This document shows positions 1 through 8,781 of a stretch of 64,000 nucleotides of DNA, in pieces. The translations under genes were made by a program, and so were the position numbers. The notes under the pieces are model-generated. The model ran no database searches. It worked only from the letters and a program-made list of their open reading frames with translations, and had not been told where the DNA came from. The stretch's first letter is position 1. The number at the start of each line of letters is the position of its first letter. Origin of the DNA: Shinella sp. XGS7 (GTDB lineage: Bacteria > Pseudomonadota > Gammaproteobacteria > Burkholderiales > Burkholderiaceae_C); the NCBI RefSeq assembly GCF_020535565.1, contig NZ_CP084758.1:4849001-4913000 (forward strand), given 5' to 3'.

Positions 1-232
1 GCGAGATCACATTGGTGGCGATCATGGTCGAGCCCTGGGGCAGGTGCGAGACCAGGGGCGCGGCCAGCAGATCGTAGAGCGGGCCCGGGCCGGGATACAG
101 GGCCAGCACGCCAAAGCACACAGCGATGGCGATGACGGCGCGGATCAGGCGGTCACGCAGCTCGATCAGGTGGGAGACGAAGGGCTGCTCGGTGCCGGCC
201 AGTTCGTCCTCGGTCTTGTTGGGGTCGCTCAT
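1..232 (-). CDS. tatC: Sec-independent translocase subunit TatC (partial, N-terminal part)
   Basis: Multispanning inner-membrane subunit that recognises twin-arginine signal peptides in the TatABC translocase. Only about 77 N-terminal residues lie in the window; the gene runs off the left edge. The visible part has the family's N-terminal pattern [15 protein letters not shown] followed by the first membrane helix and a proline/glycine-rich loop. The ATG at 232 overlaps the tatB stop as ATGA, so tatA-tatB-tatC form one leftward unit. A Tat-signal molybdoenzyme begins at the far right end of the window, so the cell has substrates for it. Confidence 0.95.
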   Translation of the reverse strand, partial: MSDPNKTEDELAGTEQPFVSHLIELRDRLIRAVIAIAVCFGVLALYPGPGPLYDLLAAPLVSHLPQGSTMIATNVIS

Positions 233-723
233 GGGAAGGGACGGCGGGGCGGACGAAAGCGCGCCACGCGAGCGGCACCGGATTGCACATGACGGCGGAC
301 GCCCTCACGCTGCTTGTACCACTGGGGAGTGGCGCCGCGCTTGAGGCGCCAGTTCTTCTTGGGCGGCTGGTAGGCCGGCACGCCGGGCGGCGGCGCCAGG
401 GCGCTGCTGCTCTCATAAGCGCTGTCCAGGCCCGAGGTCGCCTCGGACCAGCTCTGCTCGAAGGCCTGGTTGGTCTCGTTGAATTCCTTGTGAACCGTCT
501 GCTCCATGTCGCGGGCGGCATCCTCGACATGGGTCTTCATCTTCTTGAGCTCTTCGAGCTCGATGGAGCGGTTCACCTCGGCCTTGACGTCGGCCACATA
601 GCGCTGGGCCTTGCCCAGCAGATGGCCCACGGTGCGCGCCACGCGCGGCAGGCGCTCAGGGCCGATCACGATCAGCGCCACGGCGCCAATCAGGGCCAGC
701 TTGTCGAAGCCGAAATCAATCAT
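229..723 (-). CDS. tatB: Sec-independent translocase subunit TatB
   Basis: Single-span membrane protein that works with TatC in binding twin-arginine precursors. The protein has 164 residues: a short membrane helix at about residues 5-22 containing the conserved Glu-Arg-Leu-Pro of the TatB hinge ([11 protein letters not shown]), then a long charged amphipathic helix to about residue 110 and a Pro/Lys-rich tail. The Glu in the membrane segment and the long helix separate it from TatA. It lies 43 bp downstream of tatA and shares ATGA with tatC. Confidence 0.95.
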   Translation of the reverse strand: MIDFGFDKLALIGAVALIVIGPERLPRVARTVGHLLGKAQRYVADVKAEVNRSIELEELKKMKTHVEDAARDMEQTVHKEFNETNQAFEQSWSEATSGLDSAYESSSALAPPPGVPAYQPPKKNWRLKRGATPQWYKQREGVRRHVQSGAARVARFRPPRRPFP

Positions 724-766
724 TCAGGGGCGCCGCGTGCAGCGGACGTCAAGAGGGCTGGCGGGC

Positions 767-1006
767 TCAGGACTTGGTCTTGGCCTCGACGTCAACGGTA
801 TTCGGGTCATGGGCCTTGTTGGCCGTGACCTGCTGCGAGGGCGCAGCCGCGGCCTCGCCGCCATTGCCACCGTCCTTGATGCCGTCCTTGAAACCCTTGA
901 CGGCGGCACCCAGATCGGAGCCCACATTCTTGAGCTTCTTGGTACCAAAGATCAGCACCACCACAGCCAGCACGATGAGCCAGTGCCAAATGCTGAATGA
1001 ACCCAT
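767..1006 (-). CDS. tatA: Sec-independent translocase subunit TatA
   Basis: Pore-forming subunit of the twin-arginine translocase. It has 79 residues: an N-terminal membrane helix ([20 protein letters not shown]), the hinge Phe-Gly-Thr-Lys-Lys-Leu, an amphipathic helix with FKDGIKDG, and an Ala/Gln-rich tail. Two in-frame ATGs lie six bases apart (1012 and 1006). The ribosome-binding sequence AGGAG ends directly before the first ATG, leaving no spacer, but is well placed for the second, so 1006 (MGSFSIWH, the family-typical start) is chosen. It is the first tat gene downstream of hinT. Confidence 0.95.
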   Translation of the reverse strand: MGSFSIWHWLIVLAVVVLIFGTKKLKNVGSDLGAAVKGFKDGIKDGGNGGEAAAAPSQQVTANKAHDPNTVDVEAKTKS

Positions 1007-1079
1007 AGTCATCTCCTGGAAACAAGACCGCCATTCTAGGGGGCCTGCATGACAATTCTTCGCCGGGGCTTTTGCGGGC

Positions 1080-1174
1080 CCCGGAGTTCAGGGCCGCGCT
1101 CGGTCCCCCCAGCCCCGCCCTGCAAGACAGGGCTGGTCCTTCGCCGAGCGTCGGTCGGTCCTCAGGACCGACCT
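1080..1174. repeat. Paired stem-loops between hinT and tatA
   Basis: The 172-base gap between tatA and hinT holds two short inverted repeats. The stronger is GGTCGGTCC (1153-1161), TCA, GGACCGACC (1165-1173), a perfect 9-bp stem. A weaker one is GCCCTG/CAGGGC near 1121-1137. Neither has a T-run, so they are not obvious intrinsic terminators. They could separate the his-hinT and tat transcripts or adjust mRNA stability. Confidence 0.5.
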
Positions 1175-1184
1175 CGGTCCCGGC

Positions 1185-1532
1185 TCAGCCCTTTGCCCAG
1201 GGGCGCGGACCGCCCATGACGTGCATATGCAGGTGATACACCTCCTGCCCGCCGTCGGGGCCGGTGTTGATCACGGTGCGAAAGCCATTGCTCACGCCCA
1301 GCTCCTTCATCAGGCGCGGCGCCAGCACGGCCATGCGGCCCATCAGCTCGGCATGTTCGGGCTGCAGCTCGGCCATGCTGGCAATGTGCAGCTTGGGAAT
1401 CAGCAGGATGTGCACCGGCGCCCAGGGGTGGATGTCGTGGAAGCCGAGGATGTGCTCATCCTCATAGACCTTCTTGGCCGGGATCTGACCGGCGATGATC
1501 TTGCAGAAGATGCAGTTGGGATCGTGGCTCAT
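1185..1532 (-). CDS. hinT: HIT-family nucleotide hydrolase HinT
   Basis: Cytoplasmic purine nucleoside phosphoramidase of the histidine triad family. The protein has 115 residues, normal for HinT. The N-terminal CIFCKIIAGQIPAKKVYED block and the C-terminal triad H100-L-H102-M-H104 in VYHLHMHVMGG are both visible. The start ATG at 1532 shares ATGA with the stop of the membrane protein upstream, so it is translationally coupled to the his genes. The order hisE, membrane protein, hinT, tatA is the usual one in Burkholderiales. Confidence 0.95.
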   Translation of the reverse strand: MSHDPNCIFCKIIAGQIPAKKVYEDEHILGFHDIHPWAPVHILLIPKLHIASMAELQPEHAELMGRMAVLAPRLMKELGVSNGFRTVINTGPDGGQEVYHLHMHVMGGPRPWAKG

Positions 1533-1915
1533 TGAATGGCTTGGTTGGCGTTCAGGGTGGTCCAGCCGCGCACGATGCGGTAGAGGAACCAGATCGAGAT
1601 CAGGCACCAGGCGATCCAGCCCGGCAGCAGAAAGAGCAGCCACAGCGGCGCAGTGAGCGCATAGGCCAGGCCGGCGAAGAGCACGCTGCGCAGGCGCCAG
1701 CGGAAGTGGCTGGCCTGCCAGCTGCCCTGGGCATCGCCGCGCTTGACCAGATCGATCAGCACCGCCACCAGCAGGAGCAGCACGCTCACCTGCATGCCCG
1801 GCAGCAGGGCGCCCAGGGCCACGATGGTGTGCAGCACATAGCTGACAATGCCCACGGCGCGCAGGTTCTGCGCCCGCGCCGGGTCCAGCACCACGGTCTC
1901 GACGGTCTGGTTCAT
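1529..1915 (-). CDS. DUF4870-like integral membrane protein
   Basis: Small membrane protein of 128 residues, function unknown. After a hydrophilic start (MNQTVETVVLDPARAQNLRAV) there are about four hydrophobic segments, near residues 20-40, 42-58, 78-95 and 96-115, typical of the DUF4870/Tic20-like group. The ATG at 1915 is chosen because it follows the hisE stop closely (8 bp) and begins the region that looks like the family; the longer in-frame extension overlaps hisE and is not protein-like. It sits between hisE and hinT, as in many Burkholderiales. Confidence 0.8.
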   Translation of the reverse strand: MNQTVETVVLDPARAQNLRAVGIVSYVLHTIVALGALLPGMQVSVLLLLVAVLIDLVKRGDAQGSWQASHFRWRLRSVLFAGLAYALTAPLWLLFLLPGWIAWCLISIWFLYRIVRGWTTLNANQAIQ

Positions 1916-1923
1916 GATGGGCC

Positions 1924-2277
1924 TCAGCCTCCGCGATTCTCGGGCCGCTGGGCAAATTCCTGCAGACCCGACAGGCCTTCGCGCCGCGCCAGCTCGCGGA
2001 TCACATCGGCCGGCGTCAGGCCGAACTGCGCCAGCGCGATCATCGAGTGGAACCACAGATCGGCGGTTTCATAGACGATCTTCTGCGCGTCGCCGTCCTT
2101 GGCGGCCATCACCAGCTCGGTGGCTTCCTCGCCCACCTTCTTGAGAATGGCGTCGGTGCCCTTGCTGAAGAGCTTGGCCACATAGCTGGCCGCGGCATCA
2201 CCGCCAGCGGCGGGCTTGCGCGATTCGATGACGGCGGCCACGCGGGCCAGCACGTCCTGGCTGTCGAGTTGGGTCAT
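1924..2277 (-). CDS. hisE: Phosphoribosyl-ATP pyrophosphatase HisE
   Basis: Catalyses the second step of histidine biosynthesis, PRATP to PRAMP plus pyrophosphate. The protein has 117 residues, with the all-alpha MazG-like pattern: [18 protein letters not shown] with the acidic metal-binding residues, and [18 protein letters not shown]. Its ATG at 2277 overlaps the hisI stop (ATGA), so the two consecutive pathway enzymes are coupled although not fused as in enterobacteria. Confidence 0.95.
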   Translation of the reverse strand: MTQLDSQDVLARVAAVIESRKPAAGGDAAASYVAKLFSKGTDAILKKVGEEATELVMAAKDGDAQKIVYETADLWFHSMIALAQFGLTPADVIRELARREGLSGLQEFAQRPENRGG

Positions 2278-2663
2278 TTGTAGATGCGCTCCGGGTCCTT
2301 GAGCACGGGCTCCACGGTCTGCCAGGCGCCGTTCTCATAGCGCTGGAAGAAGCAGCTGTGGCGGCCGGTGTGGCAGGCGATGCCGGGCTCGTGCCCCTGC
2401 TGGGTGATCTTGAGCAGGACCACATCGTTGTCGCAGTCCAGGCGCATCTCATGCACGATCTGCAGATGGCCGGACTCCTCGCCCTTGTGCCAGAGCTTGG
2501 CGCGCGAGCGGCTCCAGTAGACCGCCTGGCCCAGCTCGGCGGTGCGGGCCAGGGCCTCGCGGTTCATCCACGCGAACATCAGCACATCGCCGCTATCGCG
2601 CTCCTGCGCGATCACGGGGACGAGGCCGTCGCGGTCCCATTTGATCTGTTCCAGCCAATCCAT
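2274..2663 (-). CDS. hisI: Phosphoribosyl-AMP cyclohydrolase HisI
   Basis: Zinc/magnesium enzyme opening the adenine ring of PRAMP, step three of histidine biosynthesis. It has 129 residues from [10 protein letters not shown]. Conserved features are [10 protein letters not shown] (metal-binding Asp and Cys) and [11 protein letters not shown] (Cys ligands). The ATG at 2663 is chosen over the one at 2687 because homologues begin with this motif and because 2687 lies inside the end of the preceding Nudix gene. It is the upstream member of the hisI-hisE pair; hisF is not next to it here. Confidence 0.93.
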   Translation of the reverse strand: MDWLEQIKWDRDGLVPVIAQERDSGDVLMFAWMNREALARTAELGQAVYWSRSRAKLWHKGEESGHLQIVHEMRLDCDNDVVLLKITQQGHEPGIACHTGRHSCFFQRYENGAWQTVEPVLKDPERIYK

Positions 2664-2676
2664 CGCGTCAGTGTAC

Positions 2677-3120
2677 TCAGCCGGCATGGGTGGGGCCGCT
2701 GTGGCCGCGCTCCTGGGCAAACCACTGCAGCACGGGAATGGTGCCGGGCAGCACCGGCTGCTGTTGCACGGGCAGCTGGTCCCAGGCCATGCTCTGCTGC
2801 TCGCGCATCTCGAACTCGCCGCTCCACTCAAACACCTTGCAGAAGTGCAGGCGCACGCGGGCATGCGGGTAGTCCATCAGCTCCACCTTCCAGGGATGGA
2901 CGGCGCCTATGGTGATGCCCAGCTCCTCGTGCAGCTCGCGCCGCAGCGCCTGCTCCACGGTCTCGCCGGCCTCCAGCTTGCCGCCGGGGAACTCCCAGTA
3001 GCCGGCGTAGACCTTGCCCTCGGGCCGCGAGGTCAGCAGAAAGCGCCCTTCGCGCCCCTCAGCGTCGCGCTCCACCAGCACGCCCACGGCCACATCCACC
3101 GGCACGCGTTCCTCAGACAT
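2677..3120 (-). CDS. mutT: Nudix hydrolase, MutT/8-oxo-dGTP diphosphatase type
   Basis: Nudix pyrophosphohydrolase, probably clearing oxidised nucleotides such as 8-oxo-dGTP. The protein has 147 residues, close to E. coli MutT (129). The Nudix box is complete: [24 protein letters not shown] (GX5EX7REUXEEXGU), beginning at about residue 46. WEFPGGK just before it is typical of MutT. The ATG at 3120 overlaps the stop of the upstream ATPase gene by three bases. Substrate is inferred from family only. Confidence 0.85.
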   Translation of the reverse strand: MSEERVPVDVAVGVLVERDAEGREGRFLLTSRPEGKVYAGYWEFPGGKLEAGETVEQALRRELHEELGITIGAVHPWKVELMDYPHARVRLHFCKVFEWSGEFEMREQQSMAWDQLPVQQQPVLPGTIPVLQWFAQERGHSGPTHAG

Positions 3121-4048
3121 GGTCCAGGCCCTCCGGCGCTTCACCGCGTATGGGGCTCACAGGCGCCGCCTCGGCCTGGCCGCTGCCGGCCAGGTCGCGG
3201 GCGAACTGGAAGGCCACCCGGCCCGAGCGCGAGCCGCGCTCCAGGGCCCAGACCAAGGCGGGCTGGCGCGCCGCGGCAATGGCGGCCTCGTCCAGGCCAT
3301 AGAAGCGCAGCCACTGGGCGCAGATCTCCAGGTATTCCTGCTGGCTGAAGGGATAGAAGCTGATCCACAGACCGAAGCGCTCGGACAGCGAGACCTTCTC
3401 CTCGATGGCCTCGCCGGGGTGCAGCTCGCCGTTCTCGTCCATCTTGGCCGCCAGGTTGTCCTTCATATGCTCGGGCAGCAGATGGCGGCGGTTGCTGGTG
3501 GCGTAGATCAGCACGTTGTCGCTGGACGCGGCCACCGAGCCGTCCAGCATGGACTTCAGCGCCTTGTAGCCCAGCTCGCCCTCGTCGAAGCTGAGGTCGT
3601 CGCAGAAGATCACGAAACGCTCGGGCCGATCCGCCACCAGATCCACCAGATCGGGCAGATCGACCAGATCGCTCTTGTCCACCTCGATCAGGCGCAGGCC
3701 CTGGGCGGCAAACTCATTGAGCACCGCCTTGATCAGCGAGCTCTTGCCGGTGCCGCGGGCGCCGGTGAGCAGCACATTGTTGGCCGGGCGGCCGGCCACG
3801 AACTGCTCGGTATTGCGCAGCAGCTTTTCCTTCTGGGGTTCGACCTCCTTGAGGTCGGCCAGGCGGATGCTGACCACATGGCGCACCGGCTCCAGCAGCA
3901 GGCGGCCGGCGCGGCGGCGGCCGCGGAAGGCCACCGAGGCGTTCCAGTCGGGCGCGGTCAAGGGCTGGGGCAAGACGGTTTCGAGCCGGCTCAGCAGCGC
4001 GTCGGCACGCTGCATCAGGGCGATCAGGGCTTCAGGGATGGCGGTCAT
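3113..4048 (-). CDS. AAA-type ATPase, DUF815 family
   Basis: Predicted cytoplasmic P-loop ATPase of 311 residues. The Walker A motif GARGTGKSS is at about residues 96-104 and Walker B is FVIFCDDLSF at about 145-154, followed by a sensor-like stretch (LIYATSNRRHLLPEHM) and an arginine-rich C-terminal region. This matches the DUF815 group, which commonly sits beside mutT in beta- and alphaproteobacteria; its cellular role is not settled. It is coupled to the Nudix gene by a stop/start overlap. Confidence 0.88.
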   Translation of the reverse strand: MTAIPEALIALMQRADALLSRLETVLPQPLTAPDWNASVAFRGRRRAGRLLLEPVRHVVSIRLADLKEVEPQKEKLLRNTEQFVAGRPANNVLLTGARGTGKSSLIKAVLNEFAAQGLRLIEVDKSDLVDLPDLVDLVADRPERFVIFCDDLSFDEGELGYKALKSMLDGSVAASSDNVLIYATSNRRHLLPEHMKDNLAAKMDENGELHPGEAIEEKVSLSERFGLWISFYPFSQQEYLEICAQWLRFYGLDEAAIAAARQPALVWALERGSRSGRVAFQFARDLAGSGQAEAAPVSPIRGEAPEGLDHV

Positions 4049-4080
4049 GGTGGCCGCCAGTTTATCGGGCGCCGGCCTGC

Positions 4081-4758
4081 TCAGCCGGCCAGCATGCGCA
4101 GCGCGGCCTCCAGCTGTTCGCTGGGCAGGCGCTTGAAGCCGGAGCGCGCATAGCGCTGCAGGCGCCCGATCACGAAGCTGATCAGCACCGAGGCCTGGGC
4201 ATTGGCGTCCACGGTGGGCGTGGCGGAGCCCGAGTCCTCGGCGGCCTGGCGCAGGCCCTGGCGCAGCGAGCCCTCGATGCGATCGAAGAACTGGTTCATG
4301 CGGGCCACCAGGCGCTCGTTCTCGTAGACCAGGGCGTCACCCACCATCACGCGGGTCATGCCGGGATTGCGCTCCCCGAACTGCAGCAGCACGGCCACGA
4401 TCTTCTGCGCCTGCACCAGGCCCGAGGCCTCGCGCTCGCCGATCTGCTTGACCAGGGTGAAGATGCTGCTCTCGATGAACTCGATCAGGCCCTCGAACAT
4501 CTGGGCCTTGCTGGCGAAGTGTCGGTACAGGGCCGCCTCGCTCACCTCCAGCTTGGCCGCCAGGGCTGCGGTGGTGATGCGCTCGGAGCCGGGCTGCTCC
4601 AGCATGCCGGCCAGGGTCTGCAGGATCTGCACCCGGCGCTCGCCCGGCCGCGGTCGCTTGCGCGGCGCCTCGGTGGCGACGGGCGCGACGTCCGGTTGGT
4701 CTTCTGCAGGAGTGGCGGCGTGCATCGGTTCCGGTGGGCGGCTGGGTGTGCGGGCCAT
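4081..4758 (-). CDS. slmA: TetR-fold nucleoid occlusion factor SlmA
   Basis: DNA-binding protein related to SlmA, which blocks FtsZ assembly over the nucleoid. It has 225 residues. After a Pro/Ala-rich leader of about 35 residues, the helix-turn-helix is seen in ILQTLAGMLEQPGSERITTAALAAKLEVSEAALYRHFASKAQMFEGLIEFIE. Unlike repressor-type TetR proteins, the C-terminal part is conserved in this family (ERNPGMTRVMVGDALVYENERL). The neighbours argB and the HAD gene are its usual company. An internal ATG at 4725 would shorten the leader and is also possible. Confidence 0.88.
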   Translation of the reverse strand: MARTPSRPPEPMHAATPAEDQPDVAPVATEAPRKRPRPGERRVQILQTLAGMLEQPGSERITTAALAAKLEVSEAALYRHFASKAQMFEGLIEFIESSIFTLVKQIGEREASGLVQAQKIVAVLLQFGERNPGMTRVMVGDALVYENERLVARMNQFFDRIEGSLRQGLRQAAEDSGSATPTVDANAQASVLISFVIGRLQRYARSGFKRLPSEQLEAALRMLAG

Positions 4759-4789
4759 TCTGGCACAGCCCGACAGCGCCTCCGGAGCC

Positions 4790-5458
4790 TCAGTCGCGCA
4801 GCCAGCCCAGGCGGCGCGCCTCGTAGATGGCTTCCACCTTGGAGCGCACCTGCAGCTTGCGGTAGATGCGCTTCACATAGGTCATCACCGTGTGCGGCGA
4901 GACCTGCATGAACTGCGCGATCTCGTCGAAGGTGAAGCCCTTGGCCGCCAGATGCAGCACGCGCGACTCCTGCTCGGACAGGGCCACGGCCGACTCATCC
5001 TCCAGCGGGGCCGGATGAGCCTGGCTGCTGATGGCCGGGGCCAGGCGCAGCAGCAGGCGGCGCGCAATCACCGGGCTGATGGGACTGCCACCGGCACGCA
5101 GGGTGCGCAGCTGGCCGGCCAGGTCCAGGGCCAGCGAGTCCTTGAGCAGATAGCCGGTGGCACCGGCCTCGATGCTGGAGAGCACATGCTGCTCGTCGCC
5201 GAAGACCGAGATCACCATCACATCGCAACTGGGCCGGGTCTGGGCCGCATGGCGTATCAACTCGATGCCGCTGCCGCCCGGCAGGTCCAGGTCCACCAGC
5301 AGCACATCGGGCTGGGTCTGGTCGAAGAGCTTGCGCCCCTGGGGCAGATCGGGGGCAATGCCCAGCAGTTCTATATCCGGCACCGAGGCCAGGGCGAGTT
5401 GGAAGGCTTCGCGGAATCTGGCCTGATCTTCAACGATCAGCACGGAAAAGTCGGGCAT
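4790..5458 (-). CDS. NarL/LuxR-type response regulator, no adjacent kinase
   Basis: Two-component transcription regulator of 222 residues. The receiver domain (residues 1-120) has the acidic pair E10/D11, the phosphoacceptor D56 in LLVDLDLPGG and the conserved Lys in GYLLKDS (about 106). A LuxR/GerE helix-turn-helix follows at about 157-220 (LSEQESRVLHLAAKGFTFDEIAQFMQVSPHTVMTYVKRIYRKL). No sensor kinase is next to it, so signal and targets are unknown. It lies between slmA and the HAD gene, which are usually neighbours, suggesting local insertion. Confidence 0.9.
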   Translation of the reverse strand: MPDFSVLIVEDQARFREAFQLALASVPDIELLGIAPDLPQGRKLFDQTQPDVLLVDLDLPGGSGIELIRHAAQTRPSCDVMVISVFGDEQHVLSSIEAGATGYLLKDSLALDLAGQLRTLRAGGSPISPVIARRLLLRLAPAISSQAHPAPLEDESAVALSEQESRVLHLAAKGFTFDEIAQFMQVSPHTVMTYVKRIYRKLQVRSKVEAIYEARRLGWLRD

Positions 5459-5582
5459 GGCGATGGGGCGCAGGTGATGAGCTCATTCTGCTTGCCCCCC
5501 ATCCCAGCGACAAGCTGTCCCCCTCCCCCCATGCGGAGGATGCGGCGGCATGGGCGCAACACGATTCTGGGGATTGCCTCTA

Positions 5583-5608
5583 GACGCGCGTCGAGACAGG
5601 CGCGCGTC
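5583..5608 (-). other. Stem-loop just downstream of the HAD gene
   Basis: GACGCGCG (5583-5590) and CGCGCGTC (5601-5608) form a perfect 8-bp stem with a 10-base loop, four bases past the HAD stop codon. No T-run follows on the minus strand, so it is a weak terminator candidate or an mRNA 3' stabiliser. The remaining gap up to the response-regulator gene shows nothing else definite. Confidence 0.45.
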
Positions 5609-5611
5609 AGC

Positions 5612-6340
5612 TCAGCGCAATAGGCTCGCCAGCCCCGGCACGCGTCGGTCCACATAGACCGGGCGGCGATGCAGCCGGGTGCCGGCCTCGGGCCCATGCT
5701 GGCCCACCCAACGCTGCATCCACACGGTGCGCAGGCCCACGGCGCGGGCCGCCTTCTGATGCACCAGGGTGTCCTCCACCAGCACGCAGCGCCCGGGCGC
5801 CAGGCGCAGGCGGGCGCAGACCCAGCGCAGCATGCGGGTGTCGGGCTTGGGCCGATGATGGCCGAACATGCGCATGGACTCGAAGCCGATCACCCGATCG
5901 AAGAGCCGCGGCAGCCCCAGGGCCTGCAACACGCGGCGGGCATAGGCCTCGGGCGCATTGGTCAGCAGGATCTTGCGCCCGGGCAGGCGGCGCAAGGCCG
6001 CCAGGTCATGAGCGTGGCTGTGGACCTGGGCCTCCAGGCCCGGCAGCTGATGCGTCTCGGCCAGGAAATGACCGACCCGCACGCCGTGGTGGCGCATCAG
6101 GCCCAGCAGGGTGGCGCCATAGCGCGCCCAGTACAGGCCGCGCAGGCGGTCGGCCTCGGGCCGGTCCACACCCAGGTGGCGGACGATGTAATCCGTCATC
6201 GCCACGTTCAGCGCCCCGAACACATGGTGCGAGGCGTTGTGGACCGTGTTGTCCAGATCAAAGAACCAGACCGTGCGCGAAGAGCGGGTCGAGGCGGACC
6301 CGAGCTGGTTTTCCCGAGCGGCACCCGAGGATCCGGCCAT
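5612..6340 (-). CDS. HAD-superfamily pyrimidine 5'-nucleotidase-like phosphatase
   Basis: Haloacid dehalogenase phosphatase of 242 residues resembling the pyrimidine 5'-nucleotidase (SDT1-type) family. Motif I is FFDLDNTVHNA (about residues 26-36), motif II is ILLTNAPEAYA, motif III a Lys in HHRPKPDTRM, and motif IV is VLVEDTLVHQK. The only credible in-frame ATG (6340) lies inside a dispersed repeat element, so the first 20 or so residues, which look unstructured, are encoded partly by the repeat. It stands between argB and slmA, as in many Burkholderiales. The exact substrate is inferred. Confidence 0.85.
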   Translation of the reverse strand: MAGSSGAARENQLGSASTRSSRTVWFFDLDNTVHNASHHVFGALNVAMTDYIVRHLGVDRPEADRLRGLYWARYGATLLGLMRHHGVRVGHFLAETHQLPGLEAQVHSHAHDLAALRRLPGRKILLTNAPEAYARRVLQALGLPRLFDRVIGFESMRMFGHHRPKPDTRMLRWVCARLRLAPGRCVLVEDTLVHQKAARAVGLRTVWMQRWVGQHGPEAGTRLHRRPVYVDRRVPGLASLLR

Positions 6341-6395
6341 GCCGGTCCTGCGGGTGCGCCCCCTTGAGGGGGCGGCCGCAGGCCGTAGGGGGGAG
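6326..6395 (+). repeat. Dispersed GC-rich repeat, copy 1
   Basis: This copy has the form GGATCCGGCC...GGTCC then GCCCCCTTGAGGGGGC then a short inverted repeat GGCCGCAGGCC and TAGGGGGG. Related copies lie at 13114-13193, 24903-24977 and 30871-30941. All have CCCCC-TTGA-GGGGG (or a one-arm variant) followed by TAGGGGG. Here it lies between argB and the HAD gene and contains the HAD start codon. Confidence 0.75.
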
Positions 6396-6398
6396 CTT

Positions 6399-7316
6399 TC
6401 AATGCGACTTGATCATGGTGCCGTAGGCCTGATCCGAAAGGATCTCCAGCAGCATGGCATGCGGCACGCGGCCATCGATGATGTGCACCGCGTTGACACC
6501 ACTCTTGGCCGCGTCGATGGCGCCGGCGATCTTGGGGATCATGCCGCCGCTGATGGTGCCGTCGGCCACCAGCTCGTCGATGCGGCGCGGGGTCAGCTCG
6601 GTCAGCAGCTCGCCCTGCTTGTCCAGCACGCCACGGATATTGGTCAGCATCAAGAGCTTCTCTGCCTGCAGCACGGTGGCCAGCTTGGCGGCCACCACAT
6701 CGGCATTGATGTTGTAGCTCTCGTTGTGCTCGCCGAAGCCGATGGGGCTGACCACGGGGATGAACTGGTCGTCCTGCAGGGCCTTCACCACGCTGGGGTC
6801 GATGGAGACGATGTCGCCCACCTGGCCGATATCGTGTTCCTTGCTGGGGTCGTCCTTGTCCTGGACCTTGAGCTTCTTGGCGCGGATCATGCCGCCGTCG
6901 CGGCCGGTCAGGCCCACGGCCTTGCCGCCGGCGGCGTTGATCAGGCCCACCACGTCCTGCTGCACCTCGCCGGCCAGCACCCACTCGACCACGTCCATGG
7001 TCTCGGCATCGGTGACGCGCATGCCCTGGATGAACTCGCCCTTCTTGCCCAGCTTGCTGAGCAGGCCCTCGATCTGCGGGCCGCCGCCGTGCACCACCAC
7101 CGGGTTCAGGCCCACCAGCTTGAGCAGCACCACGTCTTCGGCGAAGTCCTTCTGCAGCTCCGGGTCCGTCATGGCATTGCCGCCGTACTTGATGACGATG
7201 GTCTTGCCATGGAACTTGCGGATGTAAGGCAGTGCCTGGGAGAGGATCTCGGCCTTCTCGCGCGGGGCGATATGGCCCACATCGGTGCTGGAGGCGGCGT
7301 TCGTGTCGTTCGTCAT
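6399..7316 (-). CDS. argB: Acetylglutamate kinase ArgB
   Basis: Phosphorylates N-acetyl-L-glutamate, the second step of arginine biosynthesis. The protein has 305 residues. Signature segments are VIKYGGNAM near residue 45 (phosphate binding Lys), VVHGGGPQI, the substrate-site block [14 protein letters not shown], and [10 protein letters not shown] near the C-terminus. The N-terminal helix before IVIKYGG is of the type found in arginine-inhibited hexameric enzymes, so feedback control is plausible. It is the first gene of a leftward group with the HAD phosphatase. Confidence 0.97.
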   Translation of the reverse strand: MTNDTNAASSTDVGHIAPREKAEILSQALPYIRKFHGKTIVIKYGGNAMTDPELQKDFAEDVVLLKLVGLNPVVVHGGGPQIEGLLSKLGKKGEFIQGMRVTDAETMDVVEWVLAGEVQQDVVGLINAAGGKAVGLTGRDGGMIRAKKLKVQDKDDPSKEHDIGQVGDIVSIDPSVVKALQDDQFIPVVSPIGFGEHNESYNINADVVAAKLATVLQAEKLLMLTNIRGVLDKQGELLTELTPRRIDELVADGTISGGMIPKIAGAIDAAKSGVNAVHIIDGRVPHAMLLEILSDQAYGTMIKSH

Positions 7317-7433
7317 GGCGGCGGGCGCTCGGCAGGAAGAGGTTGAAACTGGCGCGATTGTAGGGTTGCGGCCCGCCGGACCGGGGACCGGCCTCCCGGC
7401 GCTTTCAGCGCGAATTCAGCGAGCCCCGCGACA

Positions 7434-8336
7434 ATGGCGGCCATGCAAGTCGCCTCCTACCTGAAGCTCTCCGTCGCCGTGGCCCTGGTGACCATCGCCC
7501 TGAAGACCGCGGCCTGGTGGTGGACCGATTCGGTCAGCCTGGCCGCTGACGCGCTGGAGTCCCTGGTGAATCTGGCCGGCGCCATGTTCGCCCTGGCCAT
7601 GGTCAGCATCGCGGCCCGCCCGCCCGACGAGGACCACCCCTTCGGTCACCACAAGGCCGAGTACTTCTCCAGCGGCTTCGAGGGCGTACTCATCATCGCC
7701 GCGGCCCTGGGCATCGCCTGGGCTGCCGCCCACCGCTTCCTGGACCCGCAGCCGGTGGAGCAAATCGGTCTGGGCCTGGCCCTGGCCATCATCAGCTCGG
7801 CGCTCAACGGCGGCCTGGCCTGGGCCATGCTGCGCAAGGCGCGCGAGCACCGCTCCATGGCCCTGGAGGCCGATGCCCGCCATCTCTTCACCGATGTCTG
7901 GACCTCGGCCGGCGTGGTGGCCGGCCTGATCGGGGTCTGGGTCACGGGCTGGCTCTGGCTGGATCCGCTGCTGGCCCTGCTGGTGGCACTGAATATCCTG
8001 CGCGAGGGCGTGCACCTGGTCTGGCGCTCCAGCCAGGGCCTGATGGACGAGGCCCTGGACGCCGAGTCCCAGGCCGCCATCCAGCAGGTGCTGGATGGCT
8101 TCCGCCACCCGCACACCCTGCGTTTCGACCATATCGTGAGCCGCCGCGCCGGCCAGCGCCGCTTCGTGGACCTGCATATGCACATGCCGTCCAGCTGGTC
8201 CCTGGGCCGGGCCGCGGCCCTGCGCAGCTCGGTGGAGCAGGCCTTGATGAGCGCCGTGCCAGGCCTGCGCGCCAGCATCCAGCTGCTGCCCATGGATGTG
8301 GAAGCCCATTTCGACGACCCCAAGGATCTGATGTGA
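7434..8336 (+). CDS. Cation diffusion facilitator (CDF) metal efflux protein
   Basis: Inner-membrane proton-coupled exporter for divalent metals such as Zn or Fe. It has 300 residues with about six membrane segments within residues 8-190 and a C-terminal cytoplasmic domain. Metal-site residues appear in [15 protein letters not shown] (helix 2) and [15 protein letters not shown] (helix 5), with [13 protein letters not shown] in the loop. An in-frame ATG at 7443 (MQVASY) could also be the start. Its stop overlaps the GTG start of dtd, so the two are co-expressed. The metal cannot be told from sequence alone. Confidence 0.9.
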   Translation: MAAMQVASYLKLSVAVALVTIALKTAAWWWTDSVSLAADALESLVNLAGAMFALAMVSIAARPPDEDHPFGHHKAEYFSSGFEGVLIIAAALGIAWAAAHRFLDPQPVEQIGLGLALAIISSALNGGLAWAMLRKAREHRSMALEADARHLFTDVWTSAGVVAGLIGVWVTGWLWLDPLLALLVALNILREGVHLVWRSSQGLMDEALDAESQAAIQQVLDGFRHPHTLRFDHIVSRRAGQRRFVDLHMHMPSSWSLGRAAALRSSVEQALMSAVPGLRASIQLLPMDVEAHFDDPKDLM

Positions 8337-8773
8337 TTGCCGTCTTGCAACGTGTGCGGGAAGCCCGCGTGGAAGTGGCCGGCCGCGTGACCGGCGCCAT
8401 CGGCCCCGGCCTGCTGATGCTGGTCTGCGCCGAGCCCGGCGACAGCGAGGCCCAGGCCGAGAAGCTGCTGGCCAAGCTGCTCAAGCTGCGCATCTTCAGC
8501 GACGAGGCCGGCAAGATGAACAAGAGCTTGCAGGACACAGCCGGCGGCCTGCTCATCGTCTCGCAGTTCACCCTGGCGGCCGACACCAGCGGCGGCAACC
8601 GCCCCAGCTTCAGCGGCGCCGCCCCGGCCGAGCAGGGCCGCCGGCTCTACGAGCATCTGCTGGCCCGCGCCCGCGAACTCCACCCCGATGTGGGCGCCGG
8701 CGAGTTCGGCGCCGATATGCAGGTGTACCTGGTCAATGACGGCCCGGTGACCATCCCCATGCACATCCAGTGA
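8333..8773 (+). CDS. dtd: D-aminoacyl-tRNA deacylase
   Basis: Removes D-amino acids wrongly attached to tRNA. The protein has 146 residues, the usual length, starting at a GTG that overlaps the CDF gene stop. Conserved elements are [12 protein letters not shown] (SQFTL), NRPSF, and NDGPVT near the C-terminus containing the Gly-cisPro pair that enforces D-chirality. This housekeeping role fits with the D-amino-acid catabolic operon farther right, but the two are not linked. Confidence 0.95.
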   Translation: MIAVLQRVREARVEVAGRVTGAIGPGLLMLVCAEPGDSEAQAEKLLAKLLKLRIFSDEAGKMNKSLQDTAGGLLIVSQFTLAADTSGGNRPSFSGAAPAEQGRRLYEHLLARARELHPDVGAGEFGADMQVYLVNDGPVTIPMHIQ

Positions 8774-8781
8774 AGTCCGCC

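Noticed and set aside
5459-5611. Possible small gene between the response regulator and the HAD gene
   Set aside because: No frame with a ribosome-binding site or protein-like composition; only a stem-loop.
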